DNA of 64,000 bases from Stenotrophomonas sp. Ste86 (GCF_024519465.1 NZ_JALJRW010000011.1:1-64000), one strand, 5' to 3'. Numbered from the stretch's first letter, positions 37,336 to 47,360 are shown. The notes: generated from the letters alone by a model not told the origin. Numbers and translations are program-made.

Positions 37336-37420
37336 TATTCACAGTGCCACCCTCGATTTCCGGCCTGTATGCGCTTAATCTGGCCAATGCCCGCTACGAT
37401 TCTTGTGAATTCTGTGAATA
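37336..37420. promoter_or_regulatory. candidate operator between mmsA and the ScfR-type regulator
   Basis: A TGTGAAT motif occurs three times: TATTCACAG at 37336-37344 (reverse orientation), TTGTGAAT at 37403-37410 and CTGTGAATA at 37412-37420. The outer two form the inverted pair TATTCACAG...CTGTGAATA, and the last two are direct repeats 9 bp apart. The layout between divergent genes suggests binding by the adjacent regulator or by another valine/propionate regulator. Confidence 0.5.
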
Positions 37421-38784
37421 GCCAGCCCGTCCAACGCCAGATCGGCCTGCGCCTGCTCAAGCTGCGCGAGCAGCGCGGCTACAGCCAGATCGCGCTGGCG
37501 CGGGCATTGGGGCTGTCGGCCAGTTACCTGAACCAGATCGAGCGCAACAAGCGCCCGCTCACCCCCGCGGTGCAGGCCAGGCTGCGTGAGGTATTGGGCG
37601 ACGTTACCGACCTGTTCGACGTAGATGAGCCCGGCGCGCTGCAGGAGGCCCTCGGTGAGACGCTGCGCGACCTGGGCCTGGACGATGTAAGCAGCACCGA
37701 GCTGCGCGCGATGGCCGGCAACCTGCCACAGGTGAGCCGCGCCCTGCTCGACCTGCACCGCCGGCACCTGATGCTGCGCGAGCATGCCGCCGCGCTGGAG
37801 TTCCAGCTGGGCGATGTGCATGCCGGGCAGGCGTTACCGGCCGGGGACCAGGTGCGCGACTTCTTCAACCGCATGCACAACCACATCCCCGAGCTGGACG
37901 ACCTGGCCGAGCAGTTGTTCGGCGAGTGGGGGCTGGTGGCCGGGCATGTCGCCCCCCGCCTGCGCCAGCTGCTGGCCGACCGCCACGGCGTGCTGGTCGA
38001 AGTGGCGCCGCTGCAGGCCGGGCGCGAGAAGCGGGTCTACGATGGCGGCAGCCGCACGCTGTGGCTGCCGGACTATCTGGAACCGGGCCAGCAGGCGTTC
38101 CAGATGGCGGCCGAGCTGGCGTTGCTGGGCTATGCAGCGCAGATCGATGCGGTGATCGCGCGCGCGGGCTTCCGCGACGCGGAGCAGATCGCGCAGGCGC
38201 GGATCGGCATGTCCAACTACTTCGCGGGTGCACTGGTGATGCCGTATGCGCAGTTCCTGCGCGCCGCCGAGCACAGCGCCTACGACATCGATGCGCTGGC
38301 CCATCGCTTCGGCGTGGGCTTCGAGGCCGTCTGCCATCGCTTGAGCACGCTGGCGCGACGCAGCGCACCCGGCCTGCCGTTCTTCTTCATCCGCGTGGAC
38401 CGCGCCGGCAATGTCTCCAAGCGGCATTCGGCCACCGATTTCCACTTCTCACAGGTGGGCGGCTCGTGCCCGCTGTGGATCGTCTACGAGGCGTTCAACC
38501 AGCCCGGCCGGGTGCTGACCCAGACCGCGCGCATGCCCGACGGGCGCCGCCACTTCTGGCTGGCGCGGCAGGTAAGCAGCGGTCCGATCGGGCATGGGCA
38601 GCCGCGCAAGACCTTCGCCGTGGCGCTGGGCTGCGATCTGCAGCATGCCGAGCGGCTGATCTATTCGCGCGGCCTGGACATCCAGAGCCCGGGCAACTCG
38701 GTGTCGATCGGGCCGGGCTGCCGGGTGTGCCCGCGCGAAGATTGCATGCAACGCGCCTTCGCGCAGCTGCCCGGCCGAAGGTAG
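37387..38784 (+). CDS. XRE-family short-chain fatty acyl regulator (ScfR type)
   Basis: A protein of about 465 residues. An N-terminal HTH_XRE (about 15-75: GLRLLKLREQRGYSQIALA, LSASYLNQIERNKRPL) is followed by an IrrE-like domain (about 150-280) and a C-terminal DUF2083 domain ending in GCRVCPREDC. Relatives (PrpR, RamB, PccR) sense short-chain acyl-CoA, and the Cys cluster can bind a 4Fe-4S centre in PrpR. The start is uncertain (37369 ATG, 37387 ATG or 37414 GTG; none has a Shine-Dalgarno sequence), so leaderless translation is possible. Confidence 0.84.
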   Translation: MPATILVNSVNSQPVQRQIGLRLLKLREQRGYSQIALARALGLSASYLNQIERNKRPLTPAVQARLREVLGDVTDLFDVDEPGALQEALGETLRDLGLDDVSSTELRAMAGNLPQVSRALLDLHRRHLMLREHAAALEFQLGDVHAGQALPAGDQVRDFFNRMHNHIPELDDLAEQLFGEWGLVAGHVAPRLRQLLADRHGVLVEVAPLQAGREKRVYDGGSRTLWLPDYLEPGQQAFQMAAELALLGYAAQIDAVIARAGFRDAEQIAQARIGMSNYFAGALVMPYAQFLRAAEHSAYDIDALAHRFGVGFEAVCHRLSTLARRSAPGLPFFFIRVDRAGNVSKRHSATDFHFSQVGGSCPLWIVYEAFNQPGRVLTQTARMPDGRRHFWLARQVSSGPIGHGQPRKTFAVALGCDLQHAERLIYSRGLDIQSPGNSVSIGPGCRVCPREDCMQRAFAQLPGRR

Positions 38785-38975
38785 AGTCGACCGTTGGTCG
38801 ACTTGCATCCAACGCCAGGAAGGCTCGACCCACCGTAGAGTCGACCGTTGGTCGACTACCCTCCGACGCCAGGAAGGTTCGACCCCGGCGTAGAGTCGAC
38901 CGTTGGTCGACTTCCCTCTGACGCCAGGAAGGTTCGACCCCGGTGCGAAGAGCAGCCGACCAACGGTCGGTTTTA
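38781..38975. repeat. SMAG/REP array, GTCGACC stem type
   Basis: Three tandem units (starts 38781, 38835 and 38890; period 54-55 bp) of GTAGAGTCGACCGTTGGTCG plus the conserved spacer GACGCCAGGAAGGTTCGACC, then an inverted partner CCGACC-AAC-GGTCGG near 38956. The first GTAG supplies the regulator's stop codon. It fills most of the 218-bp gap to the patatin gene. Confidence 0.85.
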
Positions 38976-39002
38976 CCGGATCGGGAAGCGCGCTGTCCCG
39001 GC

Positions 39003-40928
39003 TCAATAAATCGGCGTGACCTTCATCTGCGGCAGCGGGCGCGGGGCACCTTCGGTGAGGTCCGGGCCGAGGTCTTCCCAGTGTTGGCCCTGCTCGACCA
39101 TGTGCCGCCACAACCGCTGCGATTCACGCCGTTTGTCCTCCGAGGTCAGCCGGTACGACGGCGGGGGCGGTTCGCCGAGGGCCACCGTCTGGTAGGCGTC
39201 GGTCCAGGCCGCCACACGCTGATCGGGATCGTCGGTGCGCGCGATTTCCAGCGTGTAGCGCTGGTAGGCCGAGGCCAGGTTGCGCCAGCGGATCCAGTAG
39301 TGGTTCTGGAAGGAGAACCCGCAGAAGCGTTCACCGGCCACGCTGCCCTTGGCGGCGATGCGGCCAAGCACATCCTGTGGCATGTCCAGGTTCATGCCGC
39401 CTTCGTCGCCGTGCAGCGATACGTGCACGATGCGGTCGCGGTAACCGGGCGCGCGGGCCTGCAGCACGTCGCGCCAGTTCTGCATGGTCGACACGATGGA
39501 GAACAGGAAGCCGGACATCTCCGCCGCGGCCAGCGGCTGGGCGATGGCATGGTAGCTGCGCTGCCAGCCCTGGCGGTTCTCGGTGGGCAGGAACACCGCC
39601 TGTTCAATCGGGTCCTTGCCCGTGTCCAGCACGCTGACCGCGTCGGCATGGCGCGGATACACCAGGTTGATGCCGAAGGTGGGCCAGCGTGGCAACGCGG
39701 CGTCGAACAGGTGGATGGGGAAGTTGCTGCTGATGCCGCCATCGGAGAACCAGCACACGCGGAAGGCAGTGATCGCCGGGCCGCAGCTCTGCCCGCCGCG
39801 GGTCAGCCCTTCCATGCTCTCGGCGACGCTACTCTTTTCGCGTCTGGTTGCTGTGTCCACCGCGGGCTCACAACGCCGCTCGCGCCGCGCCGGCTCATGC
39901 AACGGCACCGCGCTGATCAACAGCGGGAAGCTCAGGCTCATGCGCGTGGCCACCAGCACCGGCAGCCGGTCCCCATCCACCAGGCGGTAATAGTCGCGCC
40001 CGTCGATGTGCTCGGGCGCGCCGGCCTGTGCCATCAGCCAGTCCACCACGCTGGCCGGGAACAGCTGGGCGAACTCCTCGCGCACGAACCAGAAGTGCGC
40101 GGCACTGAACGGCAGCGTGCGCGGCTCGGTATGCGAGATGCAGGTGGTGATCATCTTCAGGCTGATCGCCTGCTCGGCAGCGGGTTCGCCGAGGTAGCGT
40201 GGCGCCTGGTGCAGGTCGCCGAAGGTCAGCGGTTGTCCCAGGGGTTTGCCCGACAGCGTCTGCAGGCGCTCGTGCAGCCAGTCGGTCAGCGCGGGCGTGG
40301 CGGCGCCGGCCTGGGTGCTGCCATCGCACAGGCCGAGCAGGTTGCGCCGCGCCACCCGTGCTACCCGCAGCGCCGACGCCAGCACGCCGGCGCCGTAAGC
40401 GCACAGCAGCGACGGCAGCAACGTGGCCAGTACCCCGTCCACGCCGGCGGCCAGCCAGCCGATACCGAGCAGGACGACCAGGGAGGCCAGCAGTTCGAGC
40501 GGTGCGATCGCGAACACCGCCGCGAGCAGGCAGGCGATCTTGCGCGGCAGGCTGGATTTGCCGGTGAGCATCACCAGGAGCCGGTAGGCGGTGCGCGCGC
40601 CCGGGGCCGGCTGGAACAGGCTGTAGATGAAGCCGCGCGTGGACAGTTGCGCCGATACCGCCGCCAGCCCGGGGAAGCCCACCTCATCGGCCACCGCCTC
40701 GCCGCTGTGGCGACGACGGTCGCCAAACGCCGCGGCCGCGGCAACGGCGGCGGCGATCGCCCCGGCCGAGGTGCCGCCGATGTTCTTGAAGCGGTACTGG
40801 CGGGCCAGCGACAGCACCGCGTTGGGATACACGATGCCGCTGGTGATGCCGCCCTTCATGACCAGATCGCAGTACTTGTCCGCCACGTCGCGCCCTCTGT
40901 CCACCCACCGCGCGCCCTGCCCGCGCAT
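39003..40928 (-). CDS. patatin-like phospholipase
   Basis: A 641-residue patatin-fold protein. The nucleophile elbow is GGTSAGA near residue 52; the catalytic Asp is in WFSDGGISSNFP near 395. A hydrophobic double-helix segment (about 130-185) interrupts the fold and suggests membrane attachment. Substrate likely phospholipid, with a lipase or lysophospholipase role inferred. It lies upstream of the lipid-modification cluster, but 142 bp separate them. Confidence 0.83.
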   Translation of the reverse strand: MRGQGARWVDRGRDVADKYCDLVMKGGITSGIVYPNAVLSLARQYRFKNIGGTSAGAIAAAVAAAAAFGDRRRHSGEAVADEVGFPGLAAVSAQLSTRGFIYSLFQPAPGARTAYRLLVMLTGKSSLPRKIACLLAAVFAIAPLELLASLVVLLGIGWLAAGVDGVLATLLPSLLCAYGAGVLASALRVARVARRNLLGLCDGSTQAGAATPALTDWLHERLQTLSGKPLGQPLTFGDLHQAPRYLGEPAAEQAISLKMITTCISHTEPRTLPFSAAHFWFVREEFAQLFPASVVDWLMAQAGAPEHIDGRDYYRLVDGDRLPVLVATRMSLSFPLLISAVPLHEPARRERRCEPAVDTATRREKSSVAESMEGLTRGGQSCGPAITAFRVCWFSDGGISSNFPIHLFDAALPRWPTFGINLVYPRHADAVSVLDTGKDPIEQAVFLPTENRQGWQRSYHAIAQPLAAAEMSGFLFSIVSTMQNWRDVLQARAPGYRDRIVHVSLHGDEGGMNLDMPQDVLGRIAAKGSVAGERFCGFSFQNHYWIRWRNLASAYQRYTLEIARTDDPDQRVAAWTDAYQTVALGEPPPPSYRLTSEDKRRESQRLWRHMVEQGQHWEDLGPDLTEGAPRPLPQMKVTPIY

Positions 40929-41070
40929 GCCCCCGTCCGTGGGCCTCCGGCGCCTCCGTGCTGCTGCAGTGTGGCGCCCGCGTGTGCCCGCACGGTGACG
41001 GGATGTTCAAGCGGGGCCAGGGGGACAGTATCGCCGACGGTCTTCTCAGGGCCTGAGAACGGCGCCGCCG

Positions 41071-41610
41071 TTACGGCTGCTTCACGCCGCCGGACTGCGG
41101 TACCCGCCGCAGCTTGGACAGGTCGTAGCCGAGCGCGGCGATACGGGCGGTGGCCTTGTTGTAGTCGGCGTCGGACATCTTCGGCGTGCGCGACATCAGC
41201 CACACGTAATCGCGCTTGCTGCGCCCCACAATGGTCTGCTGGTAGTCCGCGTCCAGGTAGACGATCACGTACTCGGCCTTGATCGGCCAGATGAACTGCA
41301 TGCCCCACTCGGCCCCGTTCGTGCCCGGCTTCACCGTGCCAACCGGATGCATGGTCTTGACCGGTGCATCGAAGCTGCCCTTGCGGTAGCGGAAGGTAGT
41401 CTGGATGCGACCGTCCGGGCGCAGTGCATACGACTCGACCGCATCGAAGGCGTTGCGCTCGGGTCGGCTGGGGATATGCGCGATGACGTACCAGTCGCCC
41501 ATGAAGCGCGGTACGTCCACTTCGGCCACCGGTGGGATGGGACGGGTGTTGCCGCCGCAGCCTAGCATCAGGCTGGCCAGCAGCAGCGGAACGACGGCAC
41601 GGATCGACAT
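41071..41610 (-). CDS. blc: lipocalin-family lipoprotein (Blc-like)
   Basis: A 179-residue outer-membrane lipocalin. Lipobox ASLMLGCGG is followed by the first lipocalin motif RFMGDWYVIAHIP and the later YVWLMSRTP strand. Bacterial Blc binds lysophospholipids or fatty acids. It is the last gene of the sigma-factor-linked lipid-modification cluster, 28 bp after a CFA-type methyltransferase gene. GAGGAA ribosome-binding site. Confidence 0.88.
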   Translation of the reverse strand: MSIRAVVPLLLASLMLGCGGNTRPIPPVAEVDVPRFMGDWYVIAHIPSRPERNAFDAVESYALRPDGRIQTTFRYRKGSFDAPVKTMHPVGTVKPGTNGAEWGMQFIWPIKAEYVIVYLDADYQQTIVGRSKRDYVWLMSRTPKMSDADYNKATARIAALGYDLSKLRRVPQSGGVKQP

Positions 41611-41638
41611 GGCGATTTCCTCGGGGGACGTGGGATGT

Positions 41639-42712
41639 TCACGGGCGGGCGAACAGGTAATGGGCCACTTGCCACTGCTGGCCATTCTGGTAACCGAACA
41701 GTTCGGCACAGGCCATCCAGAACATGCGCCAGCGCTGCGCCCACAGCGCTGCCGACGGCGCGCCGTAGCATTGGCGCATGACCTCCAGCACGGCATCGCG
41801 CTCGCGATCCTGGTTGGCCAGCCAATGGTTGGCGGTGCGTTCGTAATGGGTACCGTCGAGCAGCCAGCGCTGCTGAAGGTGCAGGTGCTGCTGGAAGCAC
41901 AGCAGGGTATCGGCGGCCGGCATCAGGCCACCGGTGAAGAAATGGCGGCCCATCCAGTTGTCTTCGCCGTCGGTCTCGAAGGGGTACATCAGCGTGCGAT
42001 GCACGAAGATGTGCACGAACAGCTTGCCGTCCGGACGCAGCCAGCCGTGGATGCGCTGCAGCAGTTGCTGGTAGTTGCGCATGTGCTCGAACATTTCGAT
42101 GGAGACGCAGCGGTCGAACGTCCCTGCGCCCAGCGTGAGGTGGTTGACGTCGTGGGTGAGCACGGTGACGTTGACCAGGCCGCGCAGGCGGCACTGCGCC
42201 TGGATGTGCTCGCGCTGGCTGTTGGAGTTGGACACGGCGGTGATGCGCGCATTCGGATAGTGCTCGGCCATCCACAGCGTCAGCGAGCCCCAGCCGCAGC
42301 CCAACTCCAGGATGTCCTGGCCATCGGCAAGCTGCGCGCGTTGCCCGTACAGCGCCAGCATCGCCTCTTCCGCTTCGTCCAGGGTCTCGGTGCCGGTGGG
42401 GTAGTAACAGCTGCTGTACTTGAAGCGCTTGCCCAGGCACAGCTCGAAGAAGCGCGCCGGCACTTCGTAGTGCTGGCGGTTGGCGGCATCCACGTGCAGC
42501 GCCACCGCGCTGTGCGAGAGCCCGGCGATGCGCTCGGCGAAACGCTGCGACTGTGCCTCCTGGCCACCGGCCAGTTCCTCGCGCAGGCGCTGCTCGCATT
42601 GGCGGCGGATACCCAGGCGCAGCAGCGCGTCTGGCAGCAGGCCGCGCTCGGCCAGGCCGGTCAGGCCTGCGGCGTGGTCGGGCGCGGGCAGGTAGTCACT
42701 GGCGGCATTCAC
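41639..42712 (-). CDS. CFA-type SAM methyltransferase, divergent
   Basis: A 357-residue methyltransferase of the cyclopropane-fatty-acid synthase superfamily. ILELGCGWGSLTLWMAEHYP is motif I; YSSCYYPTGTETLDEAEEAM and EMFEHMRNY are family motifs. It is shorter and different from the second CFA homologue in this cluster, so it may perform another methyl transfer on unsaturated phospholipid acyl chains. It overlaps the DUF1295 gene by 4 bases. Confidence 0.84.
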   Translation of the reverse strand: MNAASDYLPAPDHAAGLTGLAERGLLPDALLRLGIRRQCEQRLREELAGGQEAQSQRFAERIAGLSHSAVALHVDAANRQHYEVPARFFELCLGKRFKYSSCYYPTGTETLDEAEEAMLALYGQRAQLADGQDILELGCGWGSLTLWMAEHYPNARITAVSNSNSQREHIQAQCRLRGLVNVTVLTHDVNHLTLGAGTFDRCVSIEMFEHMRNYQQLLQRIHGWLRPDGKLFVHIFVHRTLMYPFETDGEDNWMGRHFFTGGLMPAADTLLCFQQHLHLQQRWLLDGTHYERTANHWLANQDRERDAVLEVMRQCYGAPSAALWAQRWRMFWMACAELFGYQNGQQWQVAHYLFARP

Positions 42713-43506
42713 GGGGACGGCTCCTTGCGGGGGTGCGATGTGCGGGAGGGAAACCAGGGGAACAGCATCGGCGTGGTGCGCTGGTACTCGCGGTAGTCCT
42801 CACCGCGCGTCCGCAGCGCCTGCGCCTCGGTGAACGGAATGCCGCTCACCCAGCGCAGGAACACGTACATCACCAGCGGGCCGGACCACGCCAGCCACCA
42901 CAGCGGCGACTGCACCGCCAGCAGCACGTAGGTGAACCAGTGCAGCCATTCGAAGAAGTAGTTGGGATGGCGCGAGTAGCGCCACAGGCCGTCGCGGCAG
43001 GTCTTGCCCTTGTTGGCCGGATTGGCACGGAAGCGCGCCAGCTGGCGGTCGGCGATGGCTTCGCCACCGACACTGAGCAGCCAGACCGCCACCGCGCCGA
43101 TGATCCAGCCGATCCCATCGCGCTGCGGGTTGTGGGTGACCGCCACGAACGGCAGCGCGAACAGCACGATCAACAGCGCCTGGAACTGGAAGAAGCCGAA
43201 AATCTTGCCTTGGTGGCCATTCCAGTGCTTGCGCAGGTGCTGGTAGCGCCCATCCTCGGGTTCGCTGCGTACGCGGTGCCACAGATGCAGGGCCAGCCGC
43301 GATCCCCACAGCCCGCCCAGCACCGCCAGGGTGATGCGCGGCGCGGCGGCACCGTCGCCAAGCAGGGCCAGCAGCAGCGCCGAGGCGCCCACGCCTTTGG
43401 CCCAGAGCACATCGACCACGCCGATGTTCTGGTGGCGACGCTGCCACCACCACCCCCAGCTCATGATCACCGCGGCATACAGCCACACCCACCACAACAG
43501 CTTCAT
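42709..43506 (-). CDS. DUF1295 membrane protein (steroid-reductase/ICMT-like)
   Basis: A 265-residue multi-helix membrane protein. The C-terminal CRDGLWRYSRHPNYFFEWLH is the DUF1295 signature, related to isoprenylcysteine methyltransferase and steroid 5-alpha-reductase folds. In this cluster a lipid reductase or oxidase role is likely but unproven. 4-base overlaps on both sides. Confidence 0.86.
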   Translation of the reverse strand: MKLLWWVWLYAAVIMSWGWWWQRRHQNIGVVDVLWAKGVGASALLLALLGDGAAAPRITLAVLGGLWGSRLALHLWHRVRSEPEDGRYQHLRKHWNGHQGKIFGFFQFQALLIVLFALPFVAVTHNPQRDGIGWIIGAVAVWLLSVGGEAIADRQLARFRANPANKGKTCRDGLWRYSRHPNYFFEWLHWFTYVLLAVQSPLWWLAWSGPLVMYVFLRWVSGIPFTEAQALRTRGEDYREYQRTTPMLFPWFPSRTSHPRKEPSP

Positions 43507-44060
43507 GCGTGTTCTCCCGATCCATCAGTAAGGGGGCGCGAGGGCGTGCGCTGCCAGTGGCGCGCGCAGGCCGCCAACAAGGGCAACGCCATCGACCAGC
43601 CGATGCCGAGCAGGACCACGCCGCGCCAGTGCGGTTCACTGAAGCTCACCGATGCCCAGCCACGGGCGGCGGACAGGTACGCCAGCGGTGCCAGCAGCAG
43701 ACCGACCAGGGCGGCGATGCGCAGGTGCCGCTGCAGCACGGCAAAGGACACCGTCAGGGTCATCGCGAACGCGGCCCACAGTGCCAGGATCCACACCGGC
43801 GCCAGCCAGGCCGGATCGTTGCCGGCGGCGTACCGCACCCAGCCCGAGCCGCCAGCCAGGCCATCCACCAGCAGCCCGCACAGCAGGGCCACGCCGAGCA
43901 GCCGGATCTCGACACCGGGCTGCGGCGACAGCGCCAGCTGGCTGCCCACGTACACCGCGGCCGCCAGCAGCGCCGGCCAGCGCAGGCCGTGCCCCGCGCC
44001 GATCACCGCACACAGCCACACCAGCTGGTTGCCGATCACGTTGGCCCAGAAGCGCAGCAT
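43503..44060 (-). CDS. DUF2878 membrane protein
   Basis: A 185-residue protein with about five hydrophobic segments, start ANVIGNQLVWLCAVIGAGHG. DUF2878 members are regularly found in CFA/DUF1365/FAD-oxidoreductase clusters. No activity is known. It starts 1 bp after the CFA synthase stop and overlaps the DUF1295 start. Confidence 0.8.
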   Translation of the reverse strand: MLRFWANVIGNQLVWLCAVIGAGHGLRWPALLAAAVYVGSQLALSPQPGVEIRLLGVALLCGLLVDGLAGGSGWVRYAAGNDPAWLAPVWILALWAAFAMTLTVSFAVLQRHLRIAALVGLLLAPLAYLSAARGWASVSFSEPHWRGVVLLGIGWSMALPLLAACARHWQRTPSRPLTDGSGEHA

Positions 44061-44061
44061 C

Positions 44062-45318
44062 TCAGGCGGCCGTTCCGGCCAGCGGCGGGCGATGGCCCGG
44101 GCGCGCCATCAGCAGGTGCGAGACGCCGATCGAACGTTCCAGGAAGCCGCCCTCGCAGTAGGCCAGGTAGAACTCCCACATCCGGATGAAGCGCTCATCG
44201 AAGCCCTGCGCCCGCACCGCCGGCAGCTGCGCCAGGAAGCGCTGCCGCCAGTCGCGCAGGGTCAGCGCGTAGGACTGGCCAAAGTCGTGCTGGCCGATCA
44301 ACTGCAGATCACTGCTGCGGGTCTTGGCGGCGATGATCGCGTTGATCGAGGGAATGAAGCTGCCGGGGAACACGAAGCGCTTGATGTAGTCCACGCTGCG
44401 CCGCGCCTGTTCGTAGCGCTGGTCTTCGATGGTGATGGCCTGCAGCAGGGCCAGCCCGTCCGGCTTGAGCAGGCGGGTGAGCGTGCCGAAGTAGGTGTCC
44501 AGGTACTGCGCGCCGATCGCCTCGATCATCTCGATGGAGACCAGCTTGTCGTATTGGCCTTCCAGGTCGCGGTAGTCCTTGAGCAGCAGCGTCACCTTGT
44601 CCTGCAGGCCGGCCGCTTCGACGCGCTTTTTGGCCAACGTGTACTGCTCCACCGAGATGGTGGTGGTGGTGACGTGGCAGCCGATCTCGGCGGCGGCGTA
44701 CAGCGCGAAGCCGCCCCAGCCGGTACCGATCTCGACCACGTGGTCCTCGGCGGTGAGCTGCAGCTGCTCGCAGATGCGCGCCAGCTTGCGTCGCGAGGCG
44801 ACCTCCAGCGGGTCGCTGGGCGCGGCATACAGGGCCGAGGAGTACATCAGGTCGCTGGACAGGAACAGCGAGAAGAACGGATTGCCCAGGTCGTAGTGCG
44901 CGGCGATGTTGCGGCGGCTGCCTTCGCGGGTGTTGCGGCGCAGCCGGTTCCAGCCTTTGAGCAGCCAGCCACCCACGCGCGCCACGCCACGCTCCATGCC
45001 ATCGAGCAGGTCGCGGTTGCGCACCAGCAACTGCACCAGCGCGACCAGGTCGCTGCACCGCCAGTCGCCACGGATGTAGGCCTCGCCGGCACCCACGCTG
45101 CCCTGCGCGGCCACCGCGCGGTAGAACGCCGGATCGTCCACCCACACGGTGACGCGCAACGGCGCGGCGGGGTCGCCCAGCAGCACGTCGCCGGCCGCAT
45201 CGCGCAGCTGCAGGCAGCCATCGTGCAGCGGGGCGAGCTGGGCCAGCAGGCGCGTGCGCAGGAAGCGCTCCAGCGCGCTGGGCATCGGCAGCGCGGCAGG
45301 CCGGGTCATGTCGTTCAT
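44062..45318 (-). CDS. cyclopropane-fatty-acyl-phospholipid synthase family methyltransferase
   Basis: A 418-residue CFA-type enzyme. It has an N-terminal non-catalytic domain (about 1-110) and a C-terminal methyltransferase with [36 protein letters not shown] and [13 protein letters not shown]. It methylates double bonds of membrane lipids with SAM, giving cyclopropane or methyl-branched chains. It is a candidate for the UfaM-type step of furan fatty acid synthesis. ATGA overlap with the DUF1365 gene fixes the start. Confidence 0.88.
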   Translation of the reverse strand: MNDMTRPAALPMPSALERFLRTRLLAQLAPLHDGCLQLRDAAGDVLLGDPAAPLRVTVWVDDPAFYRAVAAQGSVGAGEAYIRGDWRCSDLVALVQLLVRNRDLLDGMERGVARVGGWLLKGWNRLRRNTREGSRRNIAAHYDLGNPFFSLFLSSDLMYSSALYAAPSDPLEVASRRKLARICEQLQLTAEDHVVEIGTGWGGFALYAAAEIGCHVTTTTISVEQYTLAKKRVEAAGLQDKVTLLLKDYRDLEGQYDKLVSIEMIEAIGAQYLDTYFGTLTRLLKPDGLALLQAITIEDQRYEQARRSVDYIKRFVFPGSFIPSINAIIAAKTRSSDLQLIGQHDFGQSYALTLRDWRQRFLAQLPAVRAQGFDERFIRMWEFYLAYCEGGFLERSIGVSHLLMARPGHRPPLAGTAA

Positions 45319-46082
45319 GGGCGTTTTCCAGCAAGCGAAGGGTGGTCGTGGACGGGGTTGCGCTTGAGCCACAGCCGCAGGGCCTGCCAATGGATGGCCG
45401 CCACCACCTGCAGGGTCATCAGCGGATAGCGCAGCAGCACGCCGGCCAGGCCGGCACCGGTAAGGGGACGCCGCTGCAGCACCAGGTCGGCGTCGAACTG
45501 GCGCGTTCCCTCGCGCCAGACCTGCATGTGCACGTGCAGGTCATCGCCCGGGGCGGTAAAGCGCCAGCGGTAGCGGCAGTCCATCTGCATGAACGGGGAC
45601 ACGTGGAACTGCTTGTCGAATTCCCAGGCCAGCGCGCGGCCCTGGGCATCGGCACTGGTCACCGGCAGCACGTAGGCGTGCCGCTCTTTCCACGGCGTGT
45701 TGGTGATTTCGGCAACGATGCAGTCCAGCGTGCTGCCGTCGGCGGCGTAGCAGTAATAGAAGCTTACCGGGTTGAACACATGGCCGGCGTAGCGCAGGTG
45801 GGTGAGCAGGCGGATCGGCCCCGATGGCGCGCGGCCCAATGCCTCGGTGATGCGCGCACGTACTGCATCGGCCAGTGGCTGATCGGGATCGCCGAGATAG
45901 TCGCTGCGGCGGAACTCGGCCACGTTGCGGCGGCCCACCGACCACAGCCAGCGCCGTTGGAACACGGTGTCCAGCTCATCCAGGTCGAGCAGCAGCTGCG
46001 CCACCGGATAGCCGAAGGCGTGCGCGTGCGGCGCATGCCGGCGATGGCGCATCCGACCGCGATACAGCGCACTGGCGGTCAT
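45315..46082 (-). CDS. DUF1365 protein
   Basis: A 255-residue protein of the DUF1365 family ([43 protein letters not shown]). It is almost always encoded next to an FAD oxidoreductase and a CFA-type enzyme, as here, and is proposed to act on fatty acyl chains. Coupled by 4-base overlaps on both sides. Confidence 0.88.
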   Translation of the reverse strand: MTASALYRGRMRHRRHAPHAHAFGYPVAQLLLDLDELDTVFQRRWLWSVGRRNVAEFRRSDYLGDPDQPLADAVRARITEALGRAPSGPIRLLTHLRYAGHVFNPVSFYYCYAADGSTLDCIVAEITNTPWKERHAYVLPVTSADAQGRALAWEFDKQFHVSPFMQMDCRYRWRFTAPGDDLHVHMQVWREGTRQFDADLVLQRRPLTGAGLAGVLLRYPLMTLQVVAAIHWQALRLWLKRNPVHDHPSLAGKRP

Positions 46083-47359
46083 GCCGGCAGGGCCTGCGAC
46101 AGCGGCCAATACGACTCGGCATCGAGCGTCTGCAGCGCATCGACCACGCGCCGCGCACTGCGGATGCCGTCTTCGTGGAAGCCCCAGCCCCAGTAAGCAC
46201 CGGCAAACCAGGTGCGGCGGCGTCCCTGGATCTCGGCCCAGCGTTGCTGCGCACGCACCATGGCATGGTCGTGCACCGGATGGGCGTACTGCAGCTGGCG
46301 CAGCACCTTGCCCGGGTCGATCGCCGCGGTGCGGTTCAAGGTGACCACCAGCGGCGTGGGCGTATCGATGCCCTGCAGCTGGTTCATCAGGTAACTGACC
46401 GTGCACGGCGCCAGCGGGCTGGCCGGCACATGCGCGTTCCACGCCGCCCACGCCTTGCGGTTGCGGGGCAGCAGGCTTGCATCGGTATGCAGGACCACCT
46501 CGTTGGGCTGGTAGCGGATCGCGCCGAGCACGCTGCGTTCGGCCGCGTCCGCATCGGAGAGCAGCGCCAGCGCCTGGTCGCTGTGGCAGGCCAGCACCAT
46601 CTGGTCGAACCCCTCCAGCCCGGCCGCACTGTGCACGCGCACGCCATGTTCGTGACGCTCCACCCCGAACACCCGGCAATCCAGCCGCTCGCGGACCTGC
46701 CAGCGCCGGCGCATCGCCTCGATGTAGCGCGACGACCCGCCCTGCACCACCCGCCACGGCGCCCGGTCGCTGACCTGCAGCATCTGGTGGTTGGCCATGA
46801 ACTGCACCAGGTAGCGCGCGGGGAACGCGGTGAGGCTGGCGGTCGGCGAGGACCACAAGGCAGAGGCCATCGGCAGCAGGTGCTCATCGATGAACGCACG
46901 GCCGTACTTGCCGGCGCTCAGGTAGTCGCCGAGCGAAGGGCCTTCGTCATCACCCAGCAGCAGCGCGGGCGCCTCGCGATAGAAGCGGCGCAGGTCGGCC
47001 AGCATGCCCCAGAAGCGCGGCGAGACCAGGTTGCGGCGTTGGCAGAACAGTCCGTCCAGCGAGGTGGCGTTGTATTCCAGCCCACTGCGCTCGCTATGCA
47101 CCGAAAAACTCATCGTGGTCGGCTGCGAGGCGACGTTGAGCTCATCGAACAACGCGCTCAACAGGGGGTAGTGCAGCGGGTTGAACACGATGAAGCCGGT
47201 GTCCACCGCCTGCGTGCGGCCGTCCACGTGTACCTGATGGGTGTGCGTGTGGCCGCCGAGATAGTCGTTGGCCTCGAACAGCGTCACTTCATGCTGCTGG
47301 CCCAGCCACCAGGCACTGGCCAGGCCGGCGATCCCCGATCCGATGACTGCGATGCGCAT
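46079..47359 (-). CDS. NAD(P)/FAD-dependent oxidoreductase (amine-oxidase fold)
   Basis: A 426-residue flavoprotein. The N-terminal dinucleotide motif is [19 protein letters not shown], followed by [14 protein letters not shown]; the C-terminus has [19 protein letters not shown]. This family member pairs with DUF1365 and CFA-type enzymes; in Rhodobacter a related flavoprotein (UfaD) desaturates methylated acyl chains. The start at 47359 lies 1 bp after the desaturase stop. Confidence 0.87.
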   Translation of the reverse strand: MRIAVIGSGIAGLASAWWLGQQHEVTLFEANDYLGGHTHTHQVHVDGRTQAVDTGFIVFNPLHYPLLSALFDELNVASQPTTMSFSVHSERSGLEYNATSLDGLFCQRRNLVSPRFWGMLADLRRFYREAPALLLGDDEGPSLGDYLSAGKYGRAFIDEHLLPMASALWSSPTASLTAFPARYLVQFMANHQMLQVSDRAPWRVVQGGSSRYIEAMRRRWQVRERLDCRVFGVERHEHGVRVHSAAGLEGFDQMVLACHSDQALALLSDADAAERSVLGAIRYQPNEVVLHTDASLLPRNRKAWAAWNAHVPASPLAPCTVSYLMNQLQGIDTPTPLVVTLNRTAAIDPGKVLRQLQYAHPVHDHAMVRAQQRWAEIQGRRRTWFAGAYWGWGFHEDGIRSARRVVDALQTLDAESYWPLSQALPA

Positions 47360-47360
47360 G

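Noticed and set aside
35776..38784. A plus-strand open frame of 1002 codons covering mmsA and the regulator
   Set aside because: Only the part from about 37387 encodes a recognisable protein; the rest is antisense to mmsA and results from high GC content.
38781..38975. Regularly spaced repeats resembling a CRISPR array
   Set aside because: The units are palindromic with a GTAG head and the spacers are themselves conserved; no cas genes. They are SMAG/REP elements. The same holds for 6627-6828 and 55871-56092.
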